Source of the DNA: Anaeromyxobacter_A sp035538735
GTDB taxonomy: Bacteria; Myxococcota; Myxococcia; Myxococcales; Anaeromyxobacteraceae
Direction: 5' to 3'
Assembly (NCBI GenBank): GCA_035538735.1
Contig: DATLJU010000255.1
Coordinates: 1 to 34,542, forward strand
DNA length: 34,542 bases
Position numbers and translations under genes: made by a program. Positions within the stretch are counted from its first letter, which is position 1. Each line of letters starts with the position of its first letter. The notes under the pieces were generated by a model. It had not been told where the DNA came from, made no database searches, and saw only the letters and a list, made by a program, of their open reading frames with translations. Shown piece after piece: positions 32,162 to 34,542 of the stretch.

Positions 32162-33274
32162 GTGGACGCGCAGGCCGAGCTCGAGCTCCTCCTCCGCCCC
32201 GCCGCGGGCGGCCTCTACGTCGTTTCGACCGGCAAGGAGGAGCAGCTCGCGGTGCAGCGCCGCATCTACGGGGGCGCGACGGAGAACGACGTGGCGGCCC
32301 GCTGGCGGGCGGCGCTCGGCGAGGCGCGCGGCGCGCGCGCCTTCCTCCTCGGCATCCCCTCCGACGTGGGCGCGGGCTTCCTGCGCGGCGCCAACATGGG
32401 CCCGCAGGCGATCCGATCGCGCCTCGTCGAGGAGGACCCCGGCTTCTTCGACCGTGCCCGCGCGGCGGGGCTCGTGGACGTGGGCGACGTCTTCACGGTG
32501 CCGCAACTGCTCCACGACGAGATGCTCTCCGAGGGGCAGAAGGCGGCGAGCCGCGCGGCCCTCTATCCGGGGGTTCCGCCGGCGGAGCGCGATCGCCTGC
32601 CGGTGTCGCCGCTCTCGATGGGGGAGCGCGCGCTCGAGCTCCTGCTCGACCTCGCGAGCGACGCGCGGGTGATCCTCCTCGGCGGCGATCACTCCTGCGC
32701 CTGGCCGGCGGCGAAGGTCCTCGCCGCGAGGCGGCCCGGGCTCGGGATCGTGCAGGTGGACGCCCACACCGACCTGCTCGAGGAGCGGCTGGGCGTGAAG
32801 TACTGCTTCGGCACCTGGTCGTTCCACGCCAACGCGCTGCTCGGGGGGACCGGGCGCCTGGTGCAGGTCGGCGTGCGCGCCTCGCGACGCGACCGCGACC
32901 ACTGGGAGCGGCGCCACGGCGTCCGGCAGCTGTGGGCGGAGGAGGTCCGGCGCGATCCCGGCGCCGCGATCGAGCGCGTGGTCAGTGACCTCCGGCGGGC
33001 GGGCGTGACGGACGTCTACTTCTCGAACGACATCGACGGCACCGACTCCGGCGCGGCCGGCGCCACCGGCACGCCGGAGCCGGCCGGGCTCGCGACGGAG
33101 GTCGTGGTGCAGCTCGTGCGGCGCCTCGGCCGCGAGTTCCGGCTCGCCGGCGGCGACGTCATGGAGGTGGCGCCGCCGCTCGCGCACGGGGCCGGCGAGC
33201 CGGAGCGCACCCTCGCCGTGGCGGCGCGCTACCTGCGCGAGACCGCCGGAGCCGCGCTCGGCGTCGCGCTCTGA
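32162..33274 (+). CDS. Arginase/agmatinase-family ureohydrolase
   Basis: A 370-residue enzyme of the ureohydrolase fold. The dinuclear Mn site is present: GGDHS (His177), DAHTD (Asp200, His202, Asp204) and SNDIDGTDS (Asp290, Asp292), followed by TGTPEPAG. It hydrolyses an amidino group, giving urea or a similar product from arginine, agmatine, guanidinobutyrate or formiminoglutamate; the substrate cannot be fixed from sequence. An N-terminal extension of about 55 residues before the core is unusual. It starts at GTG 32162 with GAGG just upstream, directly after pepA, so both could share a transcript. It overlaps the convergent ATP-grasp gene by 46 nt. Confidence 0.85.
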   Translation: MDAQAELELLLRPAAGGLYVVSTGKEEQLAVQRRIYGGATENDVAARWRAALGEARGARAFLLGIPSDVGAGFLRGANMGPQAIRSRLVEEDPGFFDRARAAGLVDVGDVFTVPQLLHDEMLSEGQKAASRAALYPGVPPAERDRLPVSPLSMGERALELLLDLASDARVILLGGDHSCAWPAAKVLAARRPGLGIVQVDAHTDLLEERLGVKYCFGTWSFHANALLGGTGRLVQVGVRASRRDRDHWERRHGVRQLWAEEVRRDPGAAIERVVSDLRRAGVTDVYFSNDIDGTDSGAAGATGTPEPAGLATEVVVQLVRRLGREFRLAGGDVMEVAPPLAHGAGEPERTLAVAARYLRETAGAALGVAL

Positions 33275-34542
33275 GCGCGGTGCTCGATCGATTCGAGTCC
33301 CGAGTCCGTGCCCGAGTTCCAGCCCGGCTTTCTTTCGGGCTCGGGCGCGGGCTCGTTCAAGGGGCGAACTGCGCCGCGGAAGCGCCCCAACGCCGAAGCG
33401 GCGAGCGAGCGGCCCCGTCCCACGAACGGCCGCAGATCCGCTCGGTCGAAGACGGCGTCGCACCCACGGCCCAGGTACGGGGCGAGGTGCTCCCACGGTG
33501 AGAGGCGCTCCTCGAGGAGGTAGCGGAGCCCATAGCCCGCGTCGCGGAAGAAGTCGGTCCAGCACACGCCCGGCTCGAAGTCGCGCCGCTCCGGCAGCTC
33601 CCCGTACATGAGGTGGCGGTATTGCAAGAGCGGGAAATTGATGCCGCAGCGGACGGCGAGGAGCCCGCTCAGGTTGTGGCGGCCATTCACGTCGAGGACC
33701 TTGTACCGTCCGTCGCGCTCGTCGCGCTTGAGCTCGGTGCAGGCGAAGCCCTCGAACCCGAGCGCGCCCAGCGTGCTCCTCCCCGCCTCGAGCACCTCGT
33801 CGATGCGTTCGCTCACCACGACCCGGGGCGAGCCCAGGTGCGGCGGCGCCTTGCGGAGCTGCCGGGCCGTGAACTCCACCCCCGGTCCATCGCCCCACGT
33901 GTAGGCGTTGTAGTTGACCACCGCCGAGTCCGGACCCGGCACGAGCTCCTGCAGGACGACGTCGAGGCCGGCGTCCCGCGCCGCGCGCCAGTGGCGCGTC
34001 AGCTCGGGCTCGCCGCGGACGACCACCAGCTTCCGTCCGAACCGAGCGTAGAAGAGGTGGCTCTGCGACGGCTTCAGGACGAGGGGATAGCCGATGCGGG
34101 CCCCTCCCTCGACCGCCGCCTCGAGCGACGCGGGCGTGACGGTCTTCGGCGTGGCCACGCCCGCCCACGCGGCCAGCGCGTACGTCCTCGATTTCTCGAT
34201 CACGTTGCGGGTCACCGCCCAGTCCGGGCACGCCACCACGTAGTGCCGCGCCAGCGCCGGCTTGTGCCGCGACACCGCCGCCACCGCGTCGTCGGAGGTC
34301 GGGACGAGCATGGCCCCGCTCAGCCGATCGGCGTGCCGGACGATGGCGTCGACGAACGCCTGCTCCTCGCAGAGAGGCGGCGGGATCACCCACTCGCCGC
34401 GCACGTAGCGCGACAGGTGAGCGAAGTCGCGCGCGTCGTGATGCAGGACGTGGACCGGCACCCCCGCCTCGCCGAGAGCGCGTACCACCGCGAGTCCCAT
34501 CGTGTGCGCGGACACGACCACCACAGGCTTGTCGCATCGCAT
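33229..34542 (-). CDS. ATP-grasp carboxylate-amine ligase-like protein, start at or beyond the window edge
   Basis: At least 437 residues. The N-terminus (KPVVVVSAHTMGLAVVRALG, then GVPVHVLHHD) is a pre-ATP-grasp fold, then MLVPTSDDAVAAVSRHKPAL. The ATP-grasp part has LVLKPSQSHLFY (Lys in the nucleotide site), VLQELVPGPDSAVVNYNAY and VLDVNGRHNLS (metal-binding D-x-N). This family (COG3919-like) joins a carboxylate to an amine or related group. The ATG is at the last three bases, so the real start may lie outside. The C-terminal tail (LNEPAPEPERKPGWNSGTDS and on) is low-complexity and partly read from the opposite strand of the arginase gene end. Confidence 0.75.
   Translation of the reverse strand: MRCDKPVVVVSAHTMGLAVVRALGEAGVPVHVLHHDARDFAHLSRYVRGEWVIPPPLCEEQAFVDAIVRHADRLSGAMLVPTSDDAVAAVSRHKPALARHYVVACPDWAVTRNVIEKSRTYALAAWAGVATPKTVTPASLEAAVEGGARIGYPLVLKPSQSHLFYARFGRKLVVVRGEPELTRHWRAARDAGLDVVLQELVPGPDSAVVNYNAYTWGDGPGVEFTARQLRKAPPHLGSPRVVVSERIDEVLEAGRSTLGALGFEGFACTELKRDERDGRYKVLDVNGRHNLSGLLAVRCGINFPLLQYRHLMYGELPERRDFEPGVCWTDFFRDAGYGLRYLLEERLSPWEHLAPYLGRGCDAVFDRADLRPFVGRGRSLAASALGRFRGAVRPLNEPAPEPERKPGWNSGTDSGLESIEHRAQSATPSAAPAVSRR

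Noticed and set aside
30451..32988. 845-codon plus-strand frame overlapping pepA
   Set aside because: A Gly/Arg/Ala-rich out-of-frame shadow of pepA and the arginase gene.
30590..34537. 1315-codon minus-strand open frame across pepA, the arginase gene and part of the ATP-grasp gene
   Set aside because: It is antisense to two genes with complete catalytic motifs, has low-complexity composition, and is a GC-skewed shadow.

Overview
The window is about 34.5 kb of very GC-rich, densely packed bacterial DNA. GTG and TTG starts are common and 1-4 nt stop/start overlaps are frequent. Gene content (caspase-fold protein, RCC1-type lipoprotein, Ser/Thr kinase with a membrane anchor, CHAD protein, OFA-type transporter, ECF sigma factors) points to a myxobacterium, most likely Anaeromyxobacter or a close relative. 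That assignment is inference from content and composition. No rRNA, tRNA, CRISPR array, phage gene or transposase was seen.

Layout. (1) 1-7.1 kb: the end of a response regulator. Then, on the minus strand, a two-gene biotin-dependent acyl-CoA carboxylase (alpha 2369-5335, beta 5382-7106) is followed by a terminator, a palindromic operator candidate and an OFA-family MFS transporter, which shares one open frame with an unknown upstream protein. (2) 7.3-11.4 kb, minus: a translationally coupled operon of ECF sigma factor, zinc-finger anti-sigma with a DUF4384-like outer domain, exported caspase-like protein with a C-terminal barrel-like domain, and RCC1-repeat lipoprotein. (3) 11.7-14.2 kb, plus: a second, divergent ECF sigma gene with its own promoter candidate, then a four-histidine membrane protein, a YceI protein and a Tat-exported Rieske lipoprotein, which together look like a small redox module. 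(4) 14.3-18.5 kb, plus: a complete CUT1-type sugar ABC importer. (5) 18.5-21.3 kb, plus: modA-modB-modC molybdate importer, interleaved with copies of a structured repeat. (6) 21.5-34.5 kb: a small unknown gene, a GT4 glycosyltransferase, a Ser/Thr kinase, a CHAD-CYTH-like protein, a GT21 glycosyltransferase, a metallophosphoesterase, a GT-B glycosyltransferase resembling diacylglycerol glycosyltransferases, leucyl aminopeptidase, an arginase-family protein and an ATP-grasp ligase.

Two things stand out. The first is a roughly 205-247 nt repeat made of four successive hairpins. It is present as two full copies (between modA and modB, and just after modC) and one internally deleted remnant (just after the sugar ABC ATPase gene). 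The copies differ by paired, compensatory changes in stem II and by a base-paired expansion of stem III. Its TAGTG...CACTA ends supply the stop codons of three genes. The second is the sigma/anti-sigma/caspase/RCC1 operon, whose three junctions all overlap. It looks like a regulated envelope system that I cannot match to a named one.
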